NCBI RefSeq assembly: GCF_022343555.1
Contig: NZ_JAKQZH010000002.1
Location: forward strand, 682,001 to 746,000
DNA: 64,000 nucleotides
Source of the DNA: Marinobacter sp. C7
Lineage (GTDB): Bacteria > Pseudomonadota > Gammaproteobacteria > Pseudomonadales > Oleiphilaceae
Direction: 5' to 3'
Below the pieces are notes generated by a model. That model saw only the letters and a program-made list of their open reading frames with translations, made no database searches and was not told the DNA's origin. Every line of letters begins with the position of its first letter. The first letter of the stretch is position 1. Position numbers and translations under genes: made by a program. Shown piece after piece: positions 34,993-44,786 of this stretch.

Positions 34993-36153
34993 TCAGTGCT
35001 CCTCAGGGGTTGATTGATTACGGTGGTTAGTTGCAGCAGCCAGTTGATGACTGGTGTTTCCGAACCAGGCCAGTGCCTGCTCGGAGGCGATCGGCTGGGC
35101 CAGGTAACGCTCCGGGAATTCCCAGAGCACCAGGCTCGGCCGGTTTGACCGGAATTCCTCGGACTGGAGGTATTCCGTCATGGGTTCGAAGGGACCTTGC
35201 CCCTCCTCGGCCACGTTGATCAGGTCCTTCCCCAGATAGCGGCGCAGCGCACCGGGGAAGTCCCACAGGGGATTGGCGCTGTAGCTGGTGCCGACCAGCA
35301 CCAGGTCGGTCTGCTGATCGGAGAACAGGAGGTCATTGGCACTTTCTCCATTCTTGGCCTTCACGGTCTCGCGCTCGTTGAAACGGTCGGGACGCGGCGC
35401 CAGCTGCTCGAACAACGGATCCAGCGGCAGGTAGTTGAGCAGATCGCCTTCATGGGTGCGCTGCTCGCCCAGCGTGGTGACGAACGTCTGTTCGCCCCAT
35501 GACTGCTCCTCCCGGGTGTGTCGGACGAAGCCCGAGGCATGCCGCGCGAAGACCTCGGCGCCCTCGGGCGACCAATGGGTGTCGGTCCGCAGGAACACCT
35601 GTGTGCCCCGTTCCCGGGCCTGCTCGAGATCGTCCAGCAGATTCGGCGCGGCGATGCCCTCGGACTCCAGGCGTTCCAGGAACCGGGGATACAGCGCCTG
35701 CATCTCGGGGGCAGGGCGGTGATCACCCAGCTTCTCGGCATACACGCGGGCCTTACTGGGAACCACCAGAACCACCAGGGGAATGTTTTGGGCGCGCAGG
35801 AACCGGCTGACCTCTGCCACGCGCTCGAGATTGGTGTCGATCAGCTCCGGGTTGTCGGTGGCCGGGAACAGCTCCTCATCGGTGAACAGCCAGTTCTCGC
35901 GTCCGATGGTCACGCCGGGACGCCCCTCGTCGAACACGAGGTAATTGATGGCCGCCCAGATATTGGTCCCGAGGTCGCGGACAGGAAAGCTGTCGTCGTA
36001 GTGGCTTTCCAGATCCCGCGCCAGCTCGCCGTTGATCGGGTCGAGCTTTTCGGCTCCCCCGTAGTTGGCGAGCGAGCGCAGTGACAGTCCGCCCAGAGTC
36101 AGGACGGTGACGATGAAAAGTCCGGCGGTCAGTTTTTTTGAAGTCCTGGTCAT
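34993..36153 (-). CDS. algJ: Alginate O-acetyltransferase AlgJ
   Basis: A 386-residue membrane-anchored SGNH-like protein with one N-terminal helix (LFIVTVLTLGGLSLRSLA). The catalytic Asp191 and His193 are in RTDTHWSPEGAE, and Ser290 is in LVLVGTSYSANPLWDFPG. It is homologous to the AlgX N-terminal domain and takes part in periplasmic acetyl transfer. It is 9 bases from algI and 1 base from algF. Confidence 0.9.
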   Translation of the reverse strand: MTRTSKKLTAGLFIVTVLTLGGLSLRSLANYGGAEKLDPINGELARDLESHYDDSFPVRDLGTNIWAAINYLVFDEGRPGVTIGRENWLFTDEELFPATDNPELIDTNLERVAEVSRFLRAQNIPLVVLVVPSKARVYAEKLGDHRPAPEMQALYPRFLERLESEGIAAPNLLDDLEQARERGTQVFLRTDTHWSPEGAEVFARHASGFVRHTREEQSWGEQTFVTTLGEQRTHEGDLLNYLPLDPLFEQLAPRPDRFNERETVKAKNGESANDLLFSDQQTDLVLVGTSYSANPLWDFPGALRRYLGKDLINVAEEGQGPFEPMTEYLQSEEFRSNRPSLVLWEFPERYLAQPIASEQALAWFGNTSHQLAAATNHRNQSTPEEH

Positions 36154-36162
36154 GGCATCACC

Positions 36163-37581
36163 TCAGAACTGGAAGTAGAGGAACGGTGAGAAACTTTCCG
36201 CAGAGAGCTTGAGCACCGCCATCAGGAACACGGGCAACAGCAGCGTTGGCAGGACCACCCGCAACGGCGTGCTGCGCACCCCGTTGAGGCTCCAGGAGAA
36301 GCGGTCCCTCATGCCCATGACCACGACGATCAGGTAGGCCAGGGCCAGGATTGCCACGTTCAGACCACGGATGTCCTTCAGATAGACGCTGCTCAGCTCA
36401 AAGCCGGAGAAACTGAACATGGCGCCGTAGAACTCGAAAGCCGATCCGATGGTCGAGGCCCGGAAGGTCACCCAGCCGATCATCACGAACAGGAAGGTCA
36501 TGAGCCAGCGGCTGACCCGGAAGCTGCGGGGAGCACCGGATACGCCCAGGGCCCGCTCAATCGCCAGCAGACCACCGTGCCATGCGCCCCAGAGCAGAAA
36601 GGTCCAGTTGGCGCCGTGCCAGAGACCACCGAGCAGCATGGTCAGCAGCAGGTTGCGATAGGTACTGAACACGCCACCCCGGTTGCCTCCGAGCGGGATG
36701 TACAGGTAATCGCGCAGCCAGCTGGACAGACTGATGTGCCAGCGCCGCCAGAACTCGGTGATGCTCTGGCTGATGTAGGGCTGATTGAAGTTCTCGATAA
36801 AGCGGAAGCCCATCATCAGGCCCAGCCCGATGGCCATGTCCGAGTAGCCGGAAAAGTCGAAGTAGAGCTGCGCGGTGTAGGCCAGGATGCCCAGCCAGGC
36901 GTCAGCCGTGCTCGGGTCCGAGAGTGCGAAGGCACTGTCCGCCAACGGGGCGATCGAATCGGCGATGAACACCTTCTTGATGAAGCCCTGCATGAAGCGG
37001 ATGGCGCCTTCGCCGAACTTCTCCAGGGTGTGGGTGCGGTACGCGAACTGGTCCGCCAGATCCTTGTAGCGCAGGACCGGTCCGGCGATCAGTTGCGGGA
37101 ACAATGCGATGAACGCGGCGAAGTCGACAAAGCGCCGGGTCGGCTCGGTATCCCCCCGGTACACATCCACCACATAGGAAATGGCCTGGAAGATATAGAA
37201 GGAGATGCCGATGGGCAGAATGATATGTGCCAGTTCCAGCGGCTGATAGCCGAGGGACACGAACAGGCTGTTCAGGCTGTCCACGCCGAAGTTGGCGTAC
37301 TTGAAGTAGCCCAGGGTGGCCAGATCGCCCGCGATGCCCACGGCCACCCACTTCCGCGCCCGGGCCGTGCCGATGCCACTGTGGTGGATGCCGAGGCCAA
37401 TCACATAGTTCCACAGCGTGACCGCAACGAACAGCAGCAGGAAATCCACCCGCCACCAGGCGTAGAAGGCGTAGCTGCCCAGCAGGATGACCCAGGACCG
37501 GTGCCGGAACGGCGTCAGGTAATAGAGCCCCAGGAATGCGGGCAGGAACAGGAACAGAAAGATATTGGATGAAAATACCAT
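36163..37581 (-). CDS. algI: Membrane-bound O-acyltransferase AlgI
   Basis: A 472-residue MBOAT protein with about ten or more membrane segments. The conserved His322 is in GGLWHGANWTFLLWGAWHG, and ITEFWRRWHISLSSWLRDYL is the usual preceding block. It passes acetyl groups across the inner membrane to AlgJ/AlgX. It is somewhat shorter than the roughly 520-residue Pseudomonas protein, mainly at the C-terminus. It starts 2 bases after the algG stop, a position held by algX in Pseudomonas. Confidence 0.92.
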   Translation of the reverse strand: MVFSSNIFLFLFLPAFLGLYYLTPFRHRSWVILLGSYAFYAWWRVDFLLLFVAVTLWNYVIGLGIHHSGIGTARARKWVAVGIAGDLATLGYFKYANFGVDSLNSLFVSLGYQPLELAHIILPIGISFYIFQAISYVVDVYRGDTEPTRRFVDFAAFIALFPQLIAGPVLRYKDLADQFAYRTHTLEKFGEGAIRFMQGFIKKVFIADSIAPLADSAFALSDPSTADAWLGILAYTAQLYFDFSGYSDMAIGLGLMMGFRFIENFNQPYISQSITEFWRRWHISLSSWLRDYLYIPLGGNRGGVFSTYRNLLLTMLLGGLWHGANWTFLLWGAWHGGLLAIERALGVSGAPRSFRVSRWLMTFLFVMIGWVTFRASTIGSAFEFYGAMFSFSGFELSSVYLKDIRGLNVAILALAYLIVVVMGMRDRFSWSLNGVRSTPLRVVLPTLLLPVFLMAVLKLSAESFSPFLYFQF

Positions 37582-37583
37582 GG

Positions 37584-39161
37584 TCAGCCTCCGGCGTTAC
37601 CGTTGTTGGAAACGGGATTCGGCGTCAGCCGCACGGCATGGCGCCCGTTCAGGAGGGCATCGAAAATCTCGGTCTGGTAGGTGCCCAGCAGACCCTCGAA
37701 GTGAATGCCGACGTCGGAGCGCGGAAAGCGCATGTTGATGTCGTAGATTTCCAGATATTGCGGATTGTCCGTCGCCAGGGGTCCGCTGGCGTTGGACGCC
37801 AGGTTGCCGCCGACGATGGTCATCGACACCGCCTGGTGGTAATAGTCTTCCTTGAAGTTGCGGTCGGTGGCGCTCAGATCCTTGATCTGGCCGAGTATGC
37901 CGTAGGTGCCGTTGAGGGCAGCGACGTTATGGTAGACCCGGACATTCGTGCTGTTGCGCACGCGGATGCCATTGCGCAGGTTGTTCATCAACCGGTTGCC
38001 CCACAGCAGGTTGTCCGGTGACTCGTACAGGCCGATGCCATCCCCCTGGTTGTCATGGACCAGGTTCTTGGCAACCACGTTACGGCGGCTCTGCCGGTCC
38101 AGCACAATGCCCGACAAACCGTTCTCGTAGCTGTGGTTGTTGATGATCCAGCTGTCGTTCACCTCGCGGGAGATAATGATGCCGTGCTTCTCCCGGGTCC
38201 CGTACACTTCGTTCCCGGCGATCAGCAGATGGCTGGAGTAGTCGTGCGGGTCGATGCCATAGACGATGTTGTCGTGGTAGAGATTGTTGACGATGGCGAC
38301 GTTCTCCGCCTCGTAGCAGTAGAAGCCGTAATAGATGTCCGAGAACGTGGATTCGATCAGCCAGCCTTCGGGTGCGGACCGTTGCAGACGCTTGTTGTCG
38401 TATTCCGAGTACTGGGCGACCGTGAAGCCATAGGACTTACTCTGGTTGTATCCCAGGTGCTTGAACGTGGAGCCGAGCACAAAGGTCTCGCTGCCACCCC
38501 AGCCCACGAAAAACGGCCGGAACTGGGATTTCTTGACGAACGTGGCCGGCCCGTTGGCCTTTTCCCGCCAGCCGGTAATCGTGCTGTCGATGACGAACAG
38601 CCAGCCGTCGTTGGCCATGAAGGCGCCCCGTTCCTCGGACAGCCTCAGAGTCTCCTCACGGATCACCAACGTTGCCTCCGGCTGAACCACCAGCGGCAGG
38701 CGTATGGTGTAGGAGCCATCGTCGTTGCGTTCCATGTAACGACGGTTGCCGACCTGCTCGTAGACGTCGTCGAGCGTTGCCCGGCCGGCATCCACCAGAA
38801 TCGCCTTCGGGTGGGAGTACTGACGGATTACCCACTCCCGTGCCCGGCCCTGATCGACAAAGTCGCCCAGGGCCGGGATGTCACCTATGCGTTGGACGGA
38901 TACCTGTGGCGCACCGTCCGGCCGTTCTGCCAGCTGCTGCTCCACCGCGTCGCGGTTGTATTGCGATACGTCCGGCAGCTCCGGGAGCTCGCTGGCCACT
39001 TCGTCGCCCGGTACCACCTGGAGCCGGTAGTCATCCAGTTCATACTGGGTGGCGGACTCCGAAGGCGCCAGCTGTGTCTCCATATTTGCTGCAGCTGCCA
39101 CCGGTGCCAGAAGGACACAGGTATACAGAGGCAGCATGCGCAACAGTTGATGGTGTTTCAT
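37584..39161 (-). CDS. algG: Mannuronan C5-epimerase AlgG
   Basis: A 525-residue periplasmic right-handed beta-helix protein with a signal peptide ending near PVAAAA. The catalytic DPHD motif is at residues 304-307 (His306) in YGIDPHDYSSHLLIAGN, and the proposed second catalytic Arg lies in GIIISREVNDSW. Parallel beta-helix repeats such as VIVNNLYHDN and RLMNNLRNGIRVRN are visible. It converts mannuronate to guluronate in the nascent polymer and belongs to the export complex. Confidence 0.92.
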   Translation of the reverse strand: MKHHQLLRMLPLYTCVLLAPVAAAANMETQLAPSESATQYELDDYRLQVVPGDEVASELPELPDVSQYNRDAVEQQLAERPDGAPQVSVQRIGDIPALGDFVDQGRAREWVIRQYSHPKAILVDAGRATLDDVYEQVGNRRYMERNDDGSYTIRLPLVVQPEATLVIREETLRLSEERGAFMANDGWLFVIDSTITGWREKANGPATFVKKSQFRPFFVGWGGSETFVLGSTFKHLGYNQSKSYGFTVAQYSEYDNKRLQRSAPEGWLIESTFSDIYYGFYCYEAENVAIVNNLYHDNIVYGIDPHDYSSHLLIAGNEVYGTREKHGIIISREVNDSWIINNHSYENGLSGIVLDRQSRRNVVAKNLVHDNQGDGIGLYESPDNLLWGNRLMNNLRNGIRVRNSTNVRVYHNVAALNGTYGILGQIKDLSATDRNFKEDYYHQAVSMTIVGGNLASNASGPLATDNPQYLEIYDINMRFPRSDVGIHFEGLLGTYQTEIFDALLNGRHAVRLTPNPVSNNGNAGG

Positions 39162-39171
39162 GGGCGTTTAC

Positions 39172-40596
39172 CTAGAATCGCTTGGAAACATCGAGAACTA
39201 CGCGGTGCCGGGCGTCGTCCGCGTCCGGTCCGTAGGCGTCGCCCGGGAGAAAAACACCTCCCCGCAGTCGCACGTCCGCGGTCGCCCAGGACGAAGCGTC
39301 ATCGCCGAAGTAATTCAGCACCACGTCGAAGGACTCGCCGAGATCGTCGCTGTTGCCGGTGAATCCGGGCTCGATCAGGTCAGAGGTCACGGTGCCGGAC
39401 CGGTCGGAAAGCCAGTACCGGTGGTAGATGAAGTTTGCCGCCCAGTCGTCCCGGTTGGTCAGGGCGGTGTACGCCGTCGCCGTCTTCAGGTTGCTCCACT
39501 CCGGCTGGAATGCCTCGCCGAACCGGGCGACCTGGGATCGGGTACCGGTATACCGGGACCGGTTGCTTTCCAGGCCGGTCTGGTGGAAGGCGTCTGACTC
39601 ATCGGTGCTCTCGCCGCCCGAGGCCATTGCGCCATGGATACCTGCGGTCCAGCGGGGACTGTCCAGAAGCTGGGCCCGGAGGCCGATATCCGCGGCCCAG
39701 CCGCTGACTTCCTGCTCCTGCCGGGACAGCACGCCGGTGTCGGATATATCCGGGCGGGACTGATCACCGTTAACCGCGGCCACGGACGCGAGGTACTGGA
39801 ACCAGCTGTCGGAGTGCCAGTCGAAGTAGGCGTTATCCGCGCGGGCATTGGCCCAGGTCAGCGAATCGGTGACCCGTTCGGGTAGCCCGTCGCCGGCTTC
39901 CTGCTGCAGGTCCCGGTCATCGCTGTAACGCTCGGCGTGGGTGACCAGGAACGTGAGGTAGTGGTCCTTGTGCCATTGCCAGCGGGTCTGGGCGAACGCC
40001 CGGGCAAGATCCTGTTCCTCCACCGGCAGTTCGGTGACGTCCGTGCGGGCTTCGGAAATCTTGTTGGCGATGCCCACCGTGGTATCCAGCAGGGTGGTGT
40101 CGAAAATCCAGCGGGTCAGGGTGATGTCATCGTCCCACCACATGCCGGTATCCTCCTTCAGCCGCTCGCGGCCAAAGCGGATGGATTCACCGGGGTAGTC
40201 GGTAAGCCCGTTGTAATCGAACCAGAACTCCCTGAGCGCGAAGAAGGCGTCGGTTTCCGTACCGCCAATCTCATCACTGACGTCGACTTGCCCCGTCGCT
40301 CCGAATGCCTGCAGGCGAAGCTTGGAACGCCAGTGTTGTGAGAGTTGCCAGACCCATTCGGGCTTAAGGTCCAGTGCCACTTCGTCCGACTTGGTACTGG
40401 AAGCGGGGTTGGTGCCGAGTTTGCGGTCACCCTCGCTGATGACGCTGAGCTTGGCCCGCGTGTTGTAGTCCAGCAGTCTGGGATAGGACGCTTCGCTTTC
40501 GCCGTCCTGTAATTCCTGCGCCCAGCTGGCTGATGTACCCAGGCAGCCGAGCACCATTATCAGTCCGGCCATTCCGGTGGTTCCGTTGTTTACCAT
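39172..40596 (-). CDS. algE: Alginate outer-membrane porin AlgE
   Basis: A 474-residue outer-membrane beta-barrel (18 strands expected). It has a signal peptide ending near ASWAQE, typical barrel strands with the FWFDYNGLTDYPGESIRFGR and WWDDDITLTRWIFDTTLLD blocks of the AlgE/AlgE-like family, and a C-terminal Phe (VSKRF) for Bam-dependent insertion. It exports alginate to the cell surface with AlgK. ATG 40596 follows AGGGGAG; the TTG three codons earlier is less likely. Confidence 0.9.
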   Translation of the reverse strand: MVNNGTTGMAGLIMVLGCLGTSASWAQELQDGESEASYPRLLDYNTRAKLSVISEGDRKLGTNPASSTKSDEVALDLKPEWVWQLSQHWRSKLRLQAFGATGQVDVSDEIGGTETDAFFALREFWFDYNGLTDYPGESIRFGRERLKEDTGMWWDDDITLTRWIFDTTLLDTTVGIANKISEARTDVTELPVEEQDLARAFAQTRWQWHKDHYLTFLVTHAERYSDDRDLQQEAGDGLPERVTDSLTWANARADNAYFDWHSDSWFQYLASVAAVNGDQSRPDISDTGVLSRQEQEVSGWAADIGLRAQLLDSPRWTAGIHGAMASGGESTDESDAFHQTGLESNRSRYTGTRSQVARFGEAFQPEWSNLKTATAYTALTNRDDWAANFIYHRYWLSDRSGTVTSDLIEPGFTGNSDDLGESFDVVLNYFGDDASSWATADVRLRGGVFLPGDAYGPDADDARHRVVLDVSKRF

Positions 40597-40601
40597 GTTG
40601 G

Positions 40602-41972
40602 TCAACTCCCCTGATTTTGTCTGTTTGTTTCCCCGGCCTCGCCGGACGCCTCACGGCGCGCTGCCAGTTCCCGGTTCGCCAGTGTTTCGGCAGCCTGTTC
40701 CAGGGCGCGGGGCATCTGGGGCACCATCTCCACCAGCAGTTCTCTTGCCCGTGGCAAGCCGGCCTCGTTGGCCAGCAGGGCAAAGGACCAGGCGTAGAGC
40801 TTGTTCACTTCGATGCCTTTGCCCTCCCAGAACATCTCTGCCAGCACGTAATCCGCCTTGGCGTACCCGCGCCGGGCAGCCTTGAGCAAATAGTCCCTGG
40901 CCTTGCGGGGCTCTGGTTCGCCGAGATATCCCCGCTTGTAGATCCGGCCGAGCAGGTAGTCTGCCGAGGGGTACTTCTCCCTTGCTTCGAGGGCGTATTC
41001 GATGGCCTTGCGGGCGTCGATCGGGACGATTCGTCCCCGCTCATACACCCGGGCGAGGGTCAGAGAGGCTTTGAGGTCGCCCTGACTGCGGGAGGTCTCC
41101 AGTAAGCGGATGACCTCCTCCGCGTCCGCCAGGTAGGTGTTGTCCATGATCAGCCGGGCCCGGCCGGTGATCGCAGGCACATAGTCCGGGATCAATAGCT
41201 GGTATAGATCGTTGGTCACGGCGACCTGTTTGGCGGGCGATTCGTCGTCCGACAGCCAGCGGGCAAACACGTACAGGTCACGATCGTCGATTTTGCCCTG
41301 CTCCCAGGCCTCGCGGGCCCTGGTGACCAGGGCGTCGAAACGGTCGTTCTGCCGTTCTTCGAGGTAGACCCGGGCCAGAATGATCAGGCAGTCCGGGTGG
41401 GAGATGGCGATCGGCTCACACAGGGACACGATCTCGCCTGCCCGTGCCTGGAGCTGGCCGTTCATGATGTAGTAACGCGCCAGGGCCAGGTCGCCGGACG
41501 GGTCACCTTTCTGCCGCGCGCGCTGGATCCACTGCACCGGGTCGGCTTCGGGGAATTCCCGCGGGTGATCGAGGTAGAGCTCGATCAACGGCATCAGCGC
41601 GCTGTCATCGCCGGCCGCCATGGCTTTTTTCAGGTAAAATTCGCCCTTTCCTCGCTGGGTAACGCTTTTGCCGTCGCGGGCATACAGCTTGCCCAGGCGA
41701 CTCAGGGCCCGGTCACTGCCTTGCTCCGCAGCTGCCTGATACCAGTGCAGAGCCTTGCGGAAGGCCTCATCCGAGTCTTCATCGGAGTACAGGTCGCCCA
41801 GCTCAACCTGGGCGTCGGCGAGCCCGAACTCGGCGAGCTTGGTCAGCTCCGCCCGGGCTGCGCCAAGGTTACCGGCCTCGGCTTCCCGCTCTGCGCGCTC
41901 CATATCCGGGAGGCTGCTGCAACCAGCGATTCCCAGCATCAGGAGCATTGCTGTTGACGCCTTATGGATCAT
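40602..41972 (-). CDS. algK: Alginate export lipoprotein AlgK (Sel1/TPR repeats)
   Basis: A 456-residue outer-membrane lipoprotein. The lipobox is AGC near residue 17 (LMLGIAGCSS). The rest is a run of Sel1-like TPR repeats, for example ALHWYQAAAEQGSDRALSRL and AREYLLKAA-type units such as ARDYLLKAARRGYAKADYVL. It localises AlgE and links AlgX. ATG 41972 is chosen for the lipoprotein signal and GGAG upstream. Confidence 0.9.
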   Translation of the reverse strand: MIHKASTAMLLMLGIAGCSSLPDMERAEREAEAGNLGAARAELTKLAEFGLADAQVELGDLYSDEDSDEAFRKALHWYQAAAEQGSDRALSRLGKLYARDGKSVTQRGKGEFYLKKAMAAGDDSALMPLIELYLDHPREFPEADPVQWIQRARQKGDPSGDLALARYYIMNGQLQARAGEIVSLCEPIAISHPDCLIILARVYLEERQNDRFDALVTRAREAWEQGKIDDRDLYVFARWLSDDESPAKQVAVTNDLYQLLIPDYVPAITGRARLIMDNTYLADAEEVIRLLETSRSQGDLKASLTLARVYERGRIVPIDARKAIEYALEAREKYPSADYLLGRIYKRGYLGEPEPRKARDYLLKAARRGYAKADYVLAEMFWEGKGIEVNKLYAWSFALLANEAGLPRARELLVEMVPQMPRALEQAAETLANRELAARREASGEAGETNRQNQGS

Positions 41973-41987
41973 GGCCGGTGGCTCCAA

Positions 41988-43157
41988 TCAGTTGCCGGAT
42001 ACTTGGTTGACGACGCCTTCCAGCGAGGAAAGCTGGAACACATCAACCGTCACGCCGATAGGGCGTCCCACCGATTCGATCGGCAGGGGATTCTCCGCCT
42101 GAACCAGGGCGTTGATGGCGGTGCCCGGCTGGTTGGGTGTCTCGGCATCGACGTAGAGCGACTCGATGGTGCCCGCACGGGTCTCGCCGCCCGCCAGGTG
42201 CAGGGTGACGCTCTGGCCTTCCTGGAGGTTTTCCCCTTCCGTGAAGTTGAATCGGGCGATGACGTGGGCGGAAGCATCGGTCGGGACCATCACCGCGATC
42301 TGTTCACCCTTGCTCATGTACTGGTCCTTGGCGGGCAGCAGGTTAAGTACCTTGCAGTCGCACGGACTGGTCAGGGTGCCCCGGACGCTCTGGCCCAGAA
42401 GTTCCTCGATCTGTTCGACGGTGTAATTGCCGTTACCTACCAGATCGTTGACGTAAGCGAGCATGGGCGCATCGAAGGTCGCGATGGGCTGGCCAGCCTC
42501 GACCTTGTCGCCAGGCTTGACCAGGGTAGTGACCTTGCCATCCTTGGGCAGGCTGACCGGTATATCCTCGGAGGCCACCATGGCGGTTTCTGCCTTGGTG
42601 ACGAAATAGATCTGCCAGAGCTGGTAGCCGATGAAGGTGACCGCGATCAGGCCAATGCCCATCACCACCAGGCTCACGATCATCGCCCGGGCACTGGCGA
42701 AGAATCCGAGCGCCTGGCTCGATTTGCTCTTGCGTGCCTTGGTGAAGTTCTCCCGGGACAGGGTGTTGAGGACGTCGCCGGCAGAGACCAGCTCACCACT
42801 GAGAAAGGAAGTGATCAGGTAGCGCAGGACTGAAACTTCGCGCTGGCCCAGGTTCTGGAATTCACAGCCACAGCGGTCACTGTCCTGCCCCATGTTGCGG
42901 GGCACGAACTCCACTTCCACGGCCATGTCCATGCCATCGACCTTGAAGACCAGGCGGCCGTTATAGACCTTCCCGCGACGCAGGGACTCATTGCCCAGGC
43001 GTATGCAGAACCCACCGGCAGAGAGATCTTCCAGTGGAAAGCGCACCGGGGCGCCGTCGAGTTTCACGAAGAGCGTCGCCGGCATGCGGACCCTGGCGAA
43101 CTGCCTCTGTGCTTCGGATTCGTGTACAAACTGCGGTGCAATCGCTGCCGTGTTCAT
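41988..43157 (-). CDS. alg44: c-di-GMP receptor and polymerase co-factor Alg44
   Basis: A 389-residue inner-membrane protein. The N-terminal PilZ domain has the full c-di-GMP signature: Arg18 and Arg22 (RQFAR) plus Asp44-x-Ser46-x-x-Gly49 (DLSAGG). A membrane helix follows near residue 160 (ARAMIVSLVVMGIGLIAVTF), then an HlyD-like periplasmic domain (LVKPGDKVEAGQPIATFDAP). It activates Alg8 when c-di-GMP is bound. It lies 62 bases from the alg8 stop, and its own 3' end abuts algK. Confidence 0.92.
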   Translation of the reverse strand: MNTAAIAPQFVHESEAQRQFARVRMPATLFVKLDGAPVRFPLEDLSAGGFCIRLGNESLRRGKVYNGRLVFKVDGMDMAVEVEFVPRNMGQDSDRCGCEFQNLGQREVSVLRYLITSFLSGELVSAGDVLNTLSRENFTKARKSKSSQALGFFASARAMIVSLVVMGIGLIAVTFIGYQLWQIYFVTKAETAMVASEDIPVSLPKDGKVTTLVKPGDKVEAGQPIATFDAPMLAYVNDLVGNGNYTVEQIEELLGQSVRGTLTSPCDCKVLNLLPAKDQYMSKGEQIAVMVPTDASAHVIARFNFTEGENLQEGQSVTLHLAGGETRAGTIESLYVDAETPNQPGTAINALVQAENPLPIESVGRPIGVTVDVFQLSSLEGVVNQVSGN

Positions 43158-43219
43158 TACTTTGACCCTTGAGTGTTAGCTGTTTTGGTAATGCTTCGTT
43201 CCCGGTGACGCGGTTGGCG

Positions 43220-44704
43220 TCACACGATGAACATGACGGTTGCCAGGAAAACGCTGGAGGCAGAGAACGTCATGATCCGGGAAGACCATCGGTTCATGCG
43301 TTGCTGGAACGACGCCGAATCCGTGCTGTAACTGGTTTTCTGGCGAGTCCAGGACTGCCGGTCGAGCCGGAAGAACACATAGATTTTCATCAGGGACCCG
43401 AAGATCTGGTTGAAGTACAGGATCAGCGGGTAGGCCGGCCCGACCGGGTGCCCTGTGGCCAACAGCATGGCGCTCAGCACCAGGCGGGTAAGGCCGATCC
43501 AGAGCAGATAGGCAATCAGGATCACGCCGGAGTACTTGATCGCTGCCACGATCGCGGCGGTCAGCCCCAGGATGCTGGTCCACATGGAGATCCTCTGATC
43601 CCAGAGCACGTACCAGGTGAACCAGCCCAGACGCCCCGGCCCCAGCTTGGTGGCCCGGCTGTTCTGGCGGAGGTTGTTGCCGTACCACCGGAACATGAGC
43701 TGCCTGGCCGAGCGGATAAAACTCGGATCGGGTGGATGCTCGACGGTATGGATAGAGGCATCGGGCACGTAAAAGGTGTCGTAGCCCAGGCGCATCATGC
43801 TGTACCAGCTTGATTTGTCATCGCCGGTCAGGAAGCGGAACTGCCCCAGCCGCCAGTGTTTGAGTGAGTCGTACTCGACATCGGAGATGAACTCGGGGCG
43901 GGTCACCACGCTGGCGCGGAAGACCGACATCCGGCCGGTCAGCGTCAGGACGCGCCGGGAAAGACCCATGGAGCACATGTTGATGTGCCGTTGCGCGAAA
44001 CGCAGCTTGTGCCACTCGGACATCATGTAGCTGCCTTTCACCTCACAGAATTCGTTGGTGGTCAGTGCACCCACCCGCGGCATCAGTTTGAAATAGGGGG
44101 CAGTCTTGCGGACCACGCCGGGGTCAAGAACGGTGTCGCCGTCAACGACCGCAACGATGGCGTCGTCATCGGGAATGGCGCGGGAAATGGCCCGGAAGCC
44201 ATAAGCCAGGCCGTCGCGCTTGCCGGTGCCGGGAATCCGGACCAGATTCAGCTGGACCCGCTCCGGTGGGTTCAGTTTCCGCCAGAGCGAACGCATCAGC
44301 ATCTCATCGGACAGTTCCACGATGGAGGCGACCACCGTGGTCGGCCAGCCGCAGTCGATCGCTTCCCGGATGATGGACTCGTAGACCTGGGCAGTCGTGG
44401 CGGCATCGATCCGGAAGCTGGTCACCATCAGGAATACATGGGACGGTGCGGCCTCATCGCCGAGCTTCCGTGCCTTGCGGCGCAGAATCGGATAGGCGTG
44501 GTGCAGGAAGTACATGCCCCGGACAAAATGGGTGATGCCCACGGAGTAACGCCAGAGGCCGATCCCGCCGATCAGCAGGATGAAATGCGCGCCGCCGGGG
44601 ACAATAAACTCTCTGGGCAGAGCGATCGCAAGCGATCCCAGCACTGCCACGTAAAGGCACCAGCCTCCGGCGCGCGAGAATGGGTTGTCCGGAATCATCG
44701 ACAT
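43220..44704 (-). CDS. alg8: Alginate polymerase glycosyltransferase Alg8
   Basis: A 494-residue GT2 membrane glycosyltransferase. Catalytic features include [13 protein letters not shown], the acceptor-region acid in [13 protein letters not shown] and [17 protein letters not shown] (QxxRW-like). Hydrophobic helices flank the cytoplasmic GT domain at both ends. It polymerises GDP-mannuronate into polymannuronate and couples it to inner-membrane passage. GGAGA lies 9 bases before ATG 44704. Confidence 0.92.
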   Translation of the reverse strand: MSMIPDNPFSRAGGWCLYVAVLGSLAIALPREFIVPGGAHFILLIGGIGLWRYSVGITHFVRGMYFLHHAYPILRRKARKLGDEAAPSHVFLMVTSFRIDAATTAQVYESIIREAIDCGWPTTVVASIVELSDEMLMRSLWRKLNPPERVQLNLVRIPGTGKRDGLAYGFRAISRAIPDDDAIVAVVDGDTVLDPGVVRKTAPYFKLMPRVGALTTNEFCEVKGSYMMSEWHKLRFAQRHINMCSMGLSRRVLTLTGRMSVFRASVVTRPEFISDVEYDSLKHWRLGQFRFLTGDDKSSWYSMMRLGYDTFYVPDASIHTVEHPPDPSFIRSARQLMFRWYGNNLRQNSRATKLGPGRLGWFTWYVLWDQRISMWTSILGLTAAIVAAIKYSGVILIAYLLWIGLTRLVLSAMLLATGHPVGPAYPLILYFNQIFGSLMKIYVFFRLDRQSWTRQKTSYSTDSASFQQRMNRWSSRIMTFSASSVFLATVMFIV

Positions 44705-44746
44705 GGCCGAGGTTCTCCAGGGTTCATCAATAAGGACCGTTTGCGC

Positions 44747-44775
44747 GGCCCCGGCGCACTGCGCTCGCCGGGGCC
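44747..44775 (-). promoter_or_regulatory. Intercistronic hairpin between algD and alg8
   Basis: GGCCCCGGCG (44747-44756) pairs perfectly with CGCCGGGGCC (44766-44775) around a 9-base loop, 11 bases after the algD stop. No U-run follows on the minus strand (GCGCAAACGG). It could stabilise algD mRNA or reduce read-through into the rest of the operon. Confidence 0.65.
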
Positions 44776-44786
44776 CTGGCCGGGGT

